Assembly (NCBI GenBank): GCA_951804985.1
Contig: OX638133.1
Coordinates: 7,336,501-7,400,500 of the forward strand
Origin: Dryomyza anilis
Lineage: Eukaryota > Arthropoda > Insecta > Diptera > Dryomyzidae
DNA: 64,000 nt
Direction: 5' to 3'
Shown here: positions 13,676 to 24,966 of the stretch, one piece after another
Layout: each line of letters opens with the position of its first letter
How positions within the stretch are numbered: position 1 is the stretch's first letter
Position numbers and translations under genes: made by a program
Notes under the pieces: model-generated
Seen by the model: only the letters and a program-made list of their open reading frames with translations
Database searches by the model: none
What the model was told of the DNA's origin: nothing

Positions 13676-13985
13676 TAATAATAATAGTTTTGCAACTACA
13701 GTCCTATAAGAACTTAGGCCGAGCTCTCTCACCATTTTGAGCGGTGCGTATTATATTTGTACTCAAAAAGGTGGGACCTACAGTTTATTGCCGAATCCGA
13801 ACGACGGGTGAGAGCTTTTCATAGGCAATGTTTTACTCTCGTAGGTTTGCCATTTACTGCCGAGAGGTTGCGCGGTATAGAAAAATGTTTCTATGAAAAG
13901 ATGTTGTTAGCCTCAGTCCAGGCTTGAACCGGGGATCTTTCGGCTCGCAGTCCAACGCACTAACCACTGAGCTACCGCGGCTATT
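13676..13985 (-). mobile_element. tRNA-derived SINE (family 1), copy 2, with target duplication
   Basis: Complete copy on the minus strand. The tRNA-like head is at the right end (A box and B box near 13.92-13.98 kb) and the TTA-repeat tail at the left. It is bounded by an exact 15-bp direct repeat, AAACCAAATCATTAA, at 13661-13675 and 13986-14000. This is the signature of target-primed reverse transcription and defines the element as about 310 bp. Confidence 0.9.
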
Positions 13986-14000
13986 AAACCAAATCATTAA

Positions 14001-14205
14001 GATTACTAATTCTTGGCTGGAAATCATGATTAATTACTCTCCGTGTCATCATTATTTTTTTTAACTTGTCATTACCCGACTTAATCGTGATTTCTCTAAT
14101 AGAATAAATTTCTCTTTGGATTGGTAAACATTTTTGAATATGACAAAAGAAGAAATAATATTTTTACAATATTTGTTACTGCCATCAAACTATTTATATT
14201 CAGTT
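14001..14205. other. Unassigned spacer
   Basis: AT-rich, with no recognised feature between the SINE and the next inverted repeat. Confidence 0.4.
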
Positions 14206-14450
14206 CTATTAAGCTCCAGTTTTTCAGTTACATTTTCAAATTAAACTTAGTTTAAACTAGATGTAATTTCATCTATATTTCGTCTATAATAAATCATTAA
14301 TATTCCAAATGTCACATTAAACGTTTAGTAATTGTCTTTCTCTTTGTAAAACTAAAATATATTCGGCCGATTTGATTAGATACTGTAGATGTTTTAATAA
14401 TATGAAAAAGTTTAAACTAAGTTTAAACTTATACTGAAAAACTAGATCTA
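14206..14450. repeat. Inverted repeat with AGTTTAAAC arms
   Basis: The left arm has CTCCAGTTTTTCAGTTACA and AAACTTAGTTTAAACTAG. The right arm has AGTTTAAACTAAGTTTAAAC and ATACTGAAAAACTAGA. The arms pair over about 50 bp around a 170-bp loop, so it is a probable small MITE. Its ends are uncertain. Confidence 0.45.
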
Positions 14451-14796
14451 AATGGTAGTACGTTTAAGAGAATATTTAAGTAATATTATATTTATCTATA
14501 TAATATGTAAATATTGATGTATATACTTATTTTATGTTTCTTTTAATTGTATGCGTGTAGTTTCTAATGGATGTTTATATATTTACAATTGTATGTATAA
14601 CTATGTACATATGTTTATGGTTATGAGTAAATGTTTGTCCAATTTAAATGAAGTTTTATTAAAAACAAATAATTAGTAAAAAAGGTCAAATGCATTTGCT
14701 ATAGAAAATCTTATATATATTTCTACAACGATGTGTTTTCTTTTAATTTAATTTATATATACATACTACACATTAACTATTTGAAAGTGCAGAGTA

Positions 14797-15959
14797 CACT
14801 CAGAAAAAAACATCATATAAATATATATTTTTTTACTATAATTTAAATAGTTTTTACAATCGCAATAATTGTATAAATTTGTTAAATCTATAAATACCAT
14901 TGAACATTACAAAATACTATTAAAAATACCGAGCCTCCCATTCTATAACATGATAAATCTAAAAAGTGAGTTTTGCAGTAGAAGTCCCCGTTTTAATCTG
15001 TGGATTACTTACACAGATTAAAGGGGTATTTTACTGTTTACTTCAAAATTTTTATAAAATTTATATTAAAAATCAAAAATTGCAAAGCCTACGTAGACTA
15101 TTATAAAATTAAAATTTGATAAAGTAAAAACTTGTTAAGTTTACTAACACTTGTGACTCATTATAACATGAGTCACAATCTCAACTCGGTTACAATAGAG
15201 CACCCAGAAAAAAATACTATATAAATAATAGTTATAAACTATTAAAAATAGTCAATATGACAAATTATTATTTAAATCGGTAAATACCATTAAATATTAG
15301 AATATACCATTACATTGCCATTGAGTTTATATAAAAAAAAAATTATTATGGCATACTATTAAATCAATAATTGTCCTATTGACCAATTTTAATGGAATTT
15401 GAGGGAATTTTTGTCTGGTTGTGCGCTAAATCACAAAATTGTATTTTTAAACGCAAAAGGAGATGACAATTTTCATTGGAAGCAATTCTGATAGAATTTG
15501 GCTATTATTCCAATATAATTTATAAGTTTTTAAAGTACATTTTTGATTATAACTATGGATAGGATCGACCGATTTGTACCAAAATTTGACAAGAAATATA
15601 TTAAGACATACAGAATCTAAAAAATAAAATTTCATTAAAAACACGTTAAACAGACTTTGCATGTTATAGAATGGGAAGATCGATATGAAGATAATTTTTT
15701 ATACACCCATTAAAAAATTCCCTCAAATTCCATTAAAATTGGTCAATAGGACAATTATTGATTTAATATTATACAAAAAATAAATCTTTTCATATAAACT
15801 CAATGGCAATGTCATGGTATTTTCCGATTAAAATAATAATTTATCCTATTGACTATTTTTAATAGTAAAATACCATTATTTATATAGTATTTTTTTCAGG
15901 GTGTACTATTAAATCAATACATATCATAATTATCAATTTAAATGTAGTTTTTCTGAGTG
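14797..15959. mobile_element. Foldback MITE F3, copy a (composite)
   Basis: The outer ends are CACTCAGAAAAAAA and TTTTTCTGAGTG with TA on both sides. Inside, at 15201-15903, a related pair of ends (CACCCAGAAAAA and TTTTTTCAGGGTG) encloses long arms that share ATTAAAATTGGTCAATAGG and ACTATTTTTAATAGT words. The element looks like a nested or duplicated F3. The frame at 15447-15662 lies in the loop and resembles no known protein. Confidence 0.7.
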
Positions 15960-17266
15960 TAGGTTTATAATTTAATTGAGTCAATATTACTGGTTTTAGT
16001 TTTACAAAAATATGCTTTGACAAATTTGAACATAATCCAGGTTTCGATAAAATATTCTATTTGGAATTATAACGTTTTGAAATCATTCGAAAAACTGTAT
16101 CTTTTTCATTGTTATTACGAATTAAAAATCCTTCAAAATGAATTATCTTATAGAAAGTTAAATCGAATACTTCAAAGAGCCCTATATTTTTTCTATTTAA
16201 TTTTATTTCATTATCTATTTGATTTTAAATTCTTTTTGGATTGTACAATCCCAAGTAGAAATTAATCCAAAGTCACGTTCGGGTACTGATCATTAAATTT
16301 GTACCCCTGCCGTAAGCCGACATATCTTAGTTATATTCCCAAAAATAAAACATTGATTCTTTTTGTATTTTATTTGTGTTATGCATGCAATAAGTTTTTT
16401 TTTTAATCAGGAACCAGCATAAAAACATTTGTTTATATTTTATTTAAAAAGAAAATAAAGCAAAATTTTAAAAAATAATATTATCTAATGGTATTTTATT
16501 CGGCAATTTTCTTTATTACACTTTCGATCAAAACTCCAATATTTGACAACCAAAATTGTAAACTGAATTCTTTTTTTACTAAATCATTAATGGGATTCAT
16601 ATCAACCGCGTAAAACTCGTATTGTAGAAATATCGTAAATTATAGAAATTGACTTAAAAATTGTATAGCAATATTTTATACACATATTCAGTACCTTTGT
16701 TGCCAAGTTACAAGAAAATTTACATATTTATGCGATTGATATTAGACATCTACACAAATGCATTGGAAACTCACTTTAAGACATTCATTTTATTTCAAGA
16801 CATTTTCTGTCGCCGACTCTATGCTTGAATCAACAAAGCACAAGTAGTGTCAAAACAAAATACAAACAAGACGTTGCTGTAGTTGTAGTGAAGAGGTGTA
16901 TATTTTGGTGCAATAAAAAATCAAATACTGAAATGAACTGCTCATGATATTGACTACTCAGTGCATTTTACATTTTTTACTCTAAGAAATTTTTATTATT
17001 ATTTAAATATAGCAAAAATTTAAAAGTTAAAAGAAAATCATATAATGTTTTATATTAGGTTTTTTATTTACCGAAGAACATTTTTTTTTTTTGATTATTT
17101 TTTTTTTATTATTTAATTTGTATCAAACTAAATTTTAAAGTTGAATATATTGCTTTTCGACCATGCGATATTTTTATTTTATTTTTTGAAAAAATATTTT
17201 ATTTATTTATTTTTAATAAACACATAAATACGGACGGGCTGAATGGCAGATCGGTTGTTATTTTTA
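15960..17266. other. Gene-free AT-rich stretch
   Basis: There is an 82-codon open frame at 16017-16265, but it has a high Phe/Leu/Tyr content typical of random AT-rich DNA and no domain. A AAGTAGAAATT / GTTCGGGTACTGATCAT fragment near 16.25 kb resembles the CCCTAGTAG element family. Nothing else was recognised. Confidence 0.45.
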
Positions 17267-17997
17267 TACCCTACACTAAGAGTGAAAGGGTATATTCAGT
17301 TTGGTACGCCGTTTGTAACACCCAGAAGGAAGCATCTCCGGTATGGAAAAGTATATATATTCTTGATCAGCATGACCTCCTGAGTCGATTTAGTGATGTC
17401 CGTCTGTCCGTCTGTCTGTCCGTCTGTCTGTCCGTCTGTTTGTCTGTCTGTCTGTTGAAATCCCTACTACTTTTAAAATTGAAGAGCTAGATAAATGAAA
17501 CTTATAACTTAGATTACTAATACACCTACGCTGTATGTGCGAAAAAATTGGCGAGATCGGTCCATTGTGACCTATGATCCGACCACTTATGTTCAAATAC
17601 CTCATATAAAATATACATATAAAGATCAATTTTTATGTATACGTGCTTAGGTAAACTTTTTTGGTCAAATATACATTGATATCATGCTCAAAAACATGAT
17701 AATAATGCTTTCCGGCGAAAAGACTTGTGGTTCACAAAAAAAAAATCGAAATTCGGTACACCTACCCATTTGTAAATATGGGTATCAAATGAATGGAAAT
17801 TCTTCAGCGATTGAATTTTTGTAGTTGTTATCAGGATTCGTATACCCTGGTGACCTATATATCACTTTGAATGGTAACCACACATATGTGTAGGGTATTT
17901 ATAGTCGGCTTAGACCGACTATAATTTTGATAATCCTAACTATCATAATTACACCTACTTTAAAATTTCCCATGTGATCTAACCTTCCCAACTGGTC
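17267..17997 (+). mobile_element. mini-me-like element with GTCY microsatellite, copy 1
   Basis: Starts TATACCCTACACTAAGAGTG, then GTTTGGTACGCCGTTTGTAA, TATATTCTTGATCAGCATGA and a GTCTGTCC/GTCTGTCT microsatellite at about 17398-17452. It ends with GTGATCTAACCTTCCCAACT. This arrangement is that of the dipteran mini-me elements, described as microsatellite-initiating mobile elements and related to DINE-1/Helentron-type repeats. Copies in the window at 31.0-31.66 kb (opposite strand) and 45.06-45.71 kb share both ends. Confidence 0.75.
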
Positions 17998-18000
17998 AAT

Positions 18001-18520
18001 ATTCGTCTTCTCACTCGTTGAGCCCACTCATTTCACTCACTGTACTTGTTGAATTTTCAGCGGCAGTGTCATTTGGTTTTGTTTTTCGAAACATTAAATG
18101 TCTTGAAAAAAAAATGTCTTGACATTACTTGACACCTATGAAACAAATACTGCAGTGAAGTGAAATCACTGGAAAGACTTTACTATAATACTTTATACTG
18201 CCATTGCAAAATGCGATTGCAAAATGAAATAAATATTTTTATTGTATTTTTATAAGCACCGACAAAACATTAAGCCGAGCGGCAGATTTGTTGTTGTTTT
18301 CAATGTTCGTCTTCCCATTCGTCTTCTCATTCGTTGCGCTCACTCACTTCATTCACTGTACTTGTTTTCATCGGCAGTAGTGTCATTTGGTTTTGTTTTT
18401 CGAAGCATTAAATGTCTTGAAAAAATAAGTGTTGACATAACTTGACACCAATGAAACAAATACTGCAGTGAAGTGAAGTCACTGGAGAGATGTCACTATA
18501 ATACCATTGCAAAAATGCAC
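18001..18520. repeat. Local direct duplication (about 215-bp unit)
   Basis: Two direct copies, about 18005-18215 and 18305-18520. They share TTCACTGTACTTGTT, TCATTTGGTTTTGTTTTTCG, ATTAAATGTCTTGAAAAA and ACAAATACTGCAGTGAAGTG. They are diverged by small indels. The region lies in the last visible intron of thin, on the other strand. Its origin is unknown. Confidence 0.7.
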
Positions 18521-19070
18521 ACAATATTGTAGAGTGCAGTAGTTGTTATTTTGCAAAGGGAACTTCAAATACATTTGTACAAAAGTCTAGTAAATATTAT
18601 TTTTATTTTCTTGGAATTTCCAAAAATGAAATGAAATTAAATCAGAATTTAGGGTGTGTGTGTGGAGTCTAAATTTAAAGACAAAACGAAAATGTCGATT
18701 TTTTTAATTCGAGAAAGAAAATGATTAAACTTCCAATGATCCAAGTTCCATACCGAAATATTTCTTTTTTTAAACAACGAAAAATTTAAGATTTTCAATT
18801 AAATATTAAATGTTTGAATTATATTTTATAATGCTTGTAATGGTTCCTGATCAAAAAATAATGTTTAAGTATTTCATTTGTTAATGATTAGTAAAGAGTA
18901 AAAATATTAAAAACAAATTTTGTGTAAATTTTGAATATTTTGGGTGTTTGCTATGATATGCCTTATAGAAAACAACCAAATAAAATTCACATAATTTCTA
19001 TTAAATATTACAAAAACTTATTAAAAAGCATCTACGCATTCAGAATATAATTAGCTACAAATAAAAGTAC
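18521..19070 (-). other. thin intron 5, proximal part
   Basis: Intron following coding exon 5 of thin. It begins with the donor GTACTT on the minus strand at 19070. No acceptor belonging to an NHL-repeat exon could be found to the left, so the intron probably runs past the window edge (more than 19 kb). Confidence 0.5.
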
Positions 19071-19805
19071 CTGCTTCCGCTGCCATAACGATCGTCAGTA
19101 TCGTGATGCGCTGCCGCAACCGGTCTGCTGCGGGTCGACGTCGATCCATAGCCGCTGGTGCCGCTGCTCGATGGTGTGGCATACGCCGACGATGTACGCG
19201 ATGATGCATCGTCGCGAGAATTGCGGCGCGCGTCGAGACGATCGCGATACGACGAAGTCGACGAGGACGATGCTGCTGCAGCGCTAGAGGTTGCGGCAGG
19301 CGCTGAACGTCCAGTCGTCGACGATGTAGTGCTCGACTTAGGTGTCGGCTTCGGTGGTTCAACTTCATCTTCGGACTCTTCGCTCGATGTTTCTTCTTCG
19401 CTGCTCGATTCCGATTCGGCGGCGGCTTTTTTCTTGTTGTCCGCTGCCGCAGACGATGCGGCGCTGTGCTGCGGCAAGAAACGACTAACGAACGGTTTCT
19501 TCTCGGTGGTTGCAGGCGTTGCTGCCGTCGAAGTGGCACGCGTACGTGCCGGGCTCTCACGTTGCGTGGAGTAACGTGATGAGGAGTTTGGCTTTGCGGC
19601 ACTTGAGGCAGCTGGTGTGGTTGCTGTTGTTGTTGCGGCCGTCCCCGTTGCCGAACTGGCAGAGCTTTCGCTGGACGCGGTCGAGTCTGAGCTGCCCGAG
19701 CGCGTGGTCTTCTTCACTTGAGCCGATGCTGGTGGTTTGGACTGTTGAAGAATTTTAGGAGGAGATGGAGAAGTTGTTATAGATTTGTGTGATTCGAAAT
19801 CATTT
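19071..19805 (-). CDS. tn: thin, coding exon 5: Ser/Thr/Ala-rich linker
   Basis: This exon continues the thin protein with about 245 residues of low-complexity linker. It starts NDFESHKSITTSPSPPK and passes through a SDSTASSESSAS tract, an acidic SSSEEETSSEESEDEVE patch and Arg/Ser-rich RLDARRNSRDD to DDRYGSGS. GC and codon bias rise sharply compared with the surrounding intron, which supports real coding. On the minus strand the acceptor is TTCTACTGCAG and the donor is GCAG|GTACTT. The exon enters in phase 2 and leaves in phase 2. The entry phase fits the GA|GTGATA donor of exon 4, creating a Glu codon at the junction. An alternative acceptor (TTATCAG, about 20 bp upstream) would need a phase-0 donor. 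In TRIM32/thin proteins this part is disordered and lies between the coiled coil and the NHL propeller. The NHL exons are not in the window. A frame on the opposite strand is a shadow of this exon. Confidence 0.8.
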
Positions 19806-20257
19806 CTGCAGTAGAAGCTACTCTGATAAAAATGTGAACAAAGGATGGAAAAAAACATTGCACAAACTAAAGAATGAAAATGAACAATGACGAACACTAA
19901 GATGAGCGGATTAACTATTCACGAAATTTGCATCGATATGGAATAATCTCGAAATTAGAGAATTGATAAATGTTCTCAAATATAAGTCGAGAATCATTAA
20001 AATTTCTTTAAAATCAGGAACATTTATTTAAAAAGTTAAAGTCTTATATTAAAAAGTCTGTGTTTGGAAAAGAATGTCGAAACGGGAATTTGACGTCAAA
20101 TTACGTCACACAAATTTTGATTTCATGTTACATGATTTTTAAAACTTTGAAATTTATTGAATATCACTTCCCTTAAAAATGTAATTTTCCGTTAAGATAC
20201 TAAAATTTGATTATTGATCTCATCGAGATACTCAAAATTATAGCAAGTTAGAGACCA

Positions 20258-21031
20258 CCCAGTCTGCCATTCATTTCGATATTGATGCGAGATCGATACG
20301 ATATATCGGAGAATTCGCACGATATCGGACCAGATTTCGGTCTAATATCGCATGCCGAAACGTACTAAATGGTTCGACGTATCACTGCTTTTTTCCGAAA
20401 CGAGAATAAAACTATTCTGTATCGATATCACATAGAATAGTGCAATTATCGAAATTGACATCGATGTGAAAATTGCGATATCGATGTGAAAAATGTTAAA
20501 ATATCGTAGCATGTCATAGAATTTTATAGCATGAAAAATTTTACAAATTAGTAGCGATAAAGTAATGATTTCGATCTTTTGTCTCGAAGTGAGTTCGAGA
20601 ACATTCGATTATCGAAGAGCTCCCCAAGTCTGACATGTTATCGGAGACCTTCGATGCCTGGAAGCTTTCTCGAATAACTTCGATAAAAAAATTTTATCTC
20701 GTTGCATTCTCGATTCTAATTTTTAAATAATTCCGTACATTCCAATTCTTTGACAAGATACGATATTTAAACATTTATGAAATCGATATCGCAATATTTC
20801 TCACAGCAATCTCGAACTTTGATCATTTTTTTCTTCGATATCGTTCCGATTTCTAAAAATTTCTCGTATCGAGAAAACTCCGACAGAACATTTCGATATA
20901 TGCCTACAATCTAGGTCCAATTTTACGCTCGATATCGTTACGAGAACGGTTCCGATATGGTGTGATTTCTCCATCTACTCGCATTGATCTCGTAACGAAA
21001 TTGAAACGAATGGCATACTGGCGAAACATGG
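20258..21031. repeat. TCGA/CGATA-dense repeat family, copy 1
   Basis: Starts ACCCAGTCTGCCATTC and ends near CGAATGGCATACTGG, an imperfect terminal inverted repeat. In between, TCGATA, CGATATCG, TCTCGTATCGAG and related words occur every 10-20 bp, far above the level in neighbouring DNA. The same body recurs at 27.94, 28.65 and 29.44 kb. No protein is encoded. An F1 foldback has inserted at or near its right end. Confidence 0.7.
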
Positions 21032-21897
21032 CACAGAAAAAAATATTTACATCATATTGATGAATTCCGTTCTTCAGACCATGATTCATTGTATTTGAAA
21101 ATCCATTCATAATATCAATGACTAACAACATCAATGTTATGAATGCGAACATAAATATGATCAACGCTTGGTAACTGTCGAAAAAGTGTTCTTCGATATG
21201 ATGAATTCTTTGTGAAGAATACGATTCATTATATTAATGAAGAAGAACATAGAAACTTTTTATTAATAAAAAATTATATTTATAAAAAATATATTAAAAA
21301 AAAAATTGTTTTTGTTCGAAAAATATTTTTTCAAAAACTTTTTTATCTAAAAAAAAAATTTTTTTGAAACAATTTTTTTTTTTGTTCGAAAAATATTTTT
21401 TCTAAAAACTTTTTTTTTGATTTTTTTTTGAAAATTTTTTTTTCGATAAATTTAAAAAAAAAAAATTTTAAACAATTTTTTTTTTGTTCAAAAAATATTT
21501 TTTCGAGAAACTTTTTTTTATTTTTTTTTTTTCGAAAAAATTTTTTTTTTTAAACTAATTTTTTTTTAATTTTTTCGGATAATTTTTTTTTTAAATTTTT
21601 TTTCTATTTTCCGATTTCTAGAAAGTATTTCTTGAAGGATTAAATAACATTTTTACAACAACACTTTTTTTTCGAATTATTTTCTAAAAAAAAAATTATA
21701 TTTTTGCAATATTCATATATAATATGAACAAATTCATTAATATATTGTAGTGAATAATTTGTTCTTCATTATGATGTTCGATAGCATTAATAATTTCATA
21801 TATATATAATGAATGTATTCATCAATATGTCATTTAATGAAAAAATTCATAATATTTATGAATAAATTCATCATATTGAAGACATTTTTTTTCTGTG
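21032..21897. mobile_element. Foldback MITE F1, copy c
   Basis: CACAGAAAAAAATATTTACA to TTTTTTCTGTG. The arms show the F1 blocks (TTCTTCAGACCATGATTCAT, AACGCTTGGTAACTGTCG) around a loop of poly-A/poly-T at 21.29-21.6 kb. Confidence 0.7.
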
Positions 21898-23683
21898 CAT
21901 AACCTGGTTACAATGTTTTGGAGATCATCGATGCCGCGATGCGTTCTTGCGAACTATAAACAAAAATCCTTGAGAACGCATTGATATCTATCTACTTTGT
22001 AGGTCCCATTAGACTCTATATAATGCAATGATAAAGCGTTGGATTCGCCAGCATCTCGCATTGATCTCGTTACGTCAGAGTAAAATTTAAAACCATTTAA
22101 TTGAATTTTTACTTAGTTTAGATAGTGACTATGTAAACTATAATATTTTGAAAAATACACATTTTTGATTTATTTCGACATTGACTTGAATTCGTTGAGC
22201 ACATGAACTCCAATGAAACTTGTGGTATCTTTCAAAGAATACTTTCTAGAAATCGAAAAAAATCAAAAATATGATTTGGATTCTAATCAAAACACTCGAT
22301 ATTACTCTGAGACCGACTTCAAAGGAAAAGAAAGAATTCAAAACCTCACTCTGTGTGTGATAAACTTTTCAAGAGGGTGTACCAGAACAAATAGGATTTG
22401 CTGACATGTCCACAATATAAAAATTCATAAATCAACTATAAAAGAAACATTATTTTCCTCATTTGCTGTAGGTACATCAAATAAAATATGACTTCAATTA
22501 AACAGCTGTCACAACATCAACAGAACAAACAAGGGCTTTACCAAAAAAAGGCAACGAAAATAATAGTACGAATCATATAAGAAACCATGACAAGAACTAA
22601 GAATAATGCGTGCTAACAAGAAGAAAAAAATATATGACGAATGGGACATAACAAAGAAGGTTTAACACATAACAAAATGAAGCTTAAATATGTTGCTTGG
22701 TACTGGACAACACACACAACAAAAAAAAACAGATGACATACTGAAATTAGAAACGGAAATGGACATAATTTTCGGACCAACATGAAGAATATTTTGTACA
22801 ACACACATAATAGGTAGTCATGACTTGTAATGCTTCAAAAGAAGCATCAAATGAAATGCAACAAAGGACACCGAAGACATCAGAAATGCTCAAATTAAAA
22901 GCAGGTGCTTAAATAGTAAGATTAATGCTGAGGTTACTGTTGAAACTTATGATGAGCTACACAACAGTAGTCGCCTATTGATGAAGGTTATAATGATGAT
23001 GTTAATGTTAAGGCTCTTGATGTTGTTAATTTAATGGTATCATACAACAAAATGGAAGACATTAGTATTAGGCATATTTATGATTTAAAATTAATTGGAT
23101 TCAATTATTTATATAGTTATAGTGCTTATTACATGAGCTCGTATTAAATATTATATTTACTGAAATAAGCTATTAATTTTCATCAAGTAAAGCCAGTTAA
23201 CATCATCACTACCAAATCGTTTTTCTACATTAAATCATAAACTACTGATAAAAACTAAAAATGTGCAAATAATAGCTAAATGTGCAAATAATTTTACTGT
23301 ACAAAATCTTTGTAATAATAGACAAAAATAAAATAAACATTTTTACCAGTTGGTTTTGCTGTTAAAATATTAACAGATTTTATTTGTAATTTTAAATAAT
23401 TTTTGTACATAATTTATAAAAATTAATATTTTTGGCATAGTAAACGACAAGGTATGAGATGTTAAAATAACTACTATCTGAAATATATATATTTTATATA
23501 TAAATAGTTTATACAAATTATAAGTATTGCAGCTTTAAAATAACATAGTATATAAATAAAAGAAGATATTTGTTAAAATGTTATTTCTGATGTATATTTT
23601 GGCAACTTAGGGGGTAATATTGACAATCTACAATTTTTAATTACACTTTACTCTAGTTGAAATATTCCATTTTAGACTTTATA
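21898..23683. other. Unassigned part of thin intron 4
   Basis: A TCGA-repeat remnant continues to about 22080 (TCTCGCATTGATCTCGTTACG). The rest has somewhat higher complexity (22.4-23.1 kb) but no reading frame above 65 codons, no domain and no RNA gene. Confidence 0.4.
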
Positions 23684-23826
23684 TCGACTCTACTAACGAA
23701 AACCAGCACGTTTCAATTTGCTTACGAAAAACGGCACGTTTAAATATTATTCGTATGGCAAATTGTGCTGTTTTTCGTAAGCCAATTGAAACGTGCTGGT
23801 TTTCGTAAGAGGCGTCGATATAGCCA
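23684..23826. repeat. Compact hairpin MITE-like repeat
   Basis: The left arm has TATCGACTCTACTAACGAAA, CCAGCACGTTTCAATTTGC and TTACGAAAAACGGCAC. The right arm gives the complement with few mismatches, over about 60 bp per arm and a short loop. Confidence 0.65.
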
Positions 23827-24663
23827 GGGTAGGTCAAGGAAAAACTTGAATAATCAATTTCCGATTCTGACCAAAGAATAATTTCTACTAGAGGAGCATT
23901 AGTGATTGGATACAGTTTGGTAATTCTTTGTTAGAGCACAAAAAGTAGAAAAGTTTTGAAAAACTCTTGGAAAAACAATACAATGACTTTAAGAAATGAA
24001 TATTAAGGCGTTGTAGTCTGTATTATCGATGTAGAATCAGGTAATACAGATTCTTAAGAGTAGGCAACTTCATGTGCGCTATCAAAATAACTCCCAATCA
24101 AATCCATATCATTAAGTACTCCATATCATTAAGTACAAATATTAAAAAAATTCATTGCCAAACATACATTAAACAGCTCTATAAATACAAAATCCCCCGT
24201 AGAATGGGAAGCATTAAAACGAGACACGATTCGAAAAACAATCAGTTACGTATAAATAGAGTAGTACAAACGGTACGATGTTCTAAATTTAGTTTGCCTT
24301 GGGTAGGTGGTTAGGTGTATGAATGAGAAAGTGTGGAGAGTTTTGTGTTAGAGTGATGCGAGTAGGAGTATGAGGAGTACTTAGGGGAGGGTATTACATA
24401 TATATATTAAAACATTAAAATGTCAAAACTAATTAAACCTAGTGCCTGTTTCTGTATTTCGAAACGATTAACTATTAGATAAAAGTAATTTTAAACCAAT
24501 TCCATAGTTTAGAATTCAAGTGACATAAAATCCGTATATGTGTGACGAAAATATGACGTCACACTTTTGTTTATTCTTTCATTTCGAAATACAGAAGGTG
24601 GGTATTTGTTAATTCATTTGAGGAGCGTATATACTATTCCCATAAAGTATTTTTTTTTAACAT

Positions 24664-24818
24664 ATTCAGGCCAATTCTAAATAAATACTCCCACAAATAT
24701 TTGGGAGCAATTGTTGAAAGAAAAAAAGGTTTTTTTTTAAATTCAATAAAAAAGATTTTTTTTCCCAACAATGTCTCCCAAATATTTGTGGTAGTATTTT
24801 TTAGAATTGGGCTAATTG
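24664..24818. repeat. Compact hairpin MITE-like repeat
   Basis: The arms carry GGCCAATTCTAAATAAATAC and CCACAAATATTTGGGAG on the left, with their complements on the right (CTCCCAAATATTTGTGG, TTTTTAGAATTGGGC). The loop is poly-A/poly-T. The hairpin lies about 150 bp beyond the exon 4 donor inside the thin transcript. Confidence 0.65.
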
Positions 24819-24966
24819 TAACCCATATTCCTCAATAACATAAATAATTCTTTATCCACATAAAAACCATTATTTTCTAAATCTAATATTCCAATTAGTC
24901 ATTGCAGTACAGAAGCTTTGAAGTAGCTGCTTGAAAAAGGTAATGAAACCAAAAATTAGATATCAC

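Larger units (their letters stand above)
19806..24966 (-). other. thin intron 4
   Basis: About 5.2 kb. It holds a TCGA/CGATA-dense repeat (20258-21031), an F1 foldback (21032-21897), two compact hairpins (23.68-23.83 and 24.67-24.82 kb) and unassigned AT-rich DNA. Its donor GTGATA is weak, and read through it gives an in-frame TGA at once. Confidence 0.6.

Noticed and set aside
17395..17455. CRISPR-like or regulatory GTCTGTCC array
   Set aside because: It is the simple microsatellite of a mini-me element, without unique spacers.
1..19050. NHL-repeat exons of thin
   Set aside because: No reading frame in this interval resembles an NHL beta-propeller (GxxVDxxGxIYVxDxxNHRI-type blades), so they are taken to lie outside the window.
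19158..19758. Plus-strand and alternative minus-strand frames over thin exon 5
   Set aside because: Shadows of the GC-rich Ser/Ala linker; composition follows the coding strand and no domain appears.
21290..21610. Poly-T/poly-A tract as an origin or matrix attachment region
   Set aside because: It is the loop of an F1 foldback; the same homopolymer loops occur in the other F1 copies.
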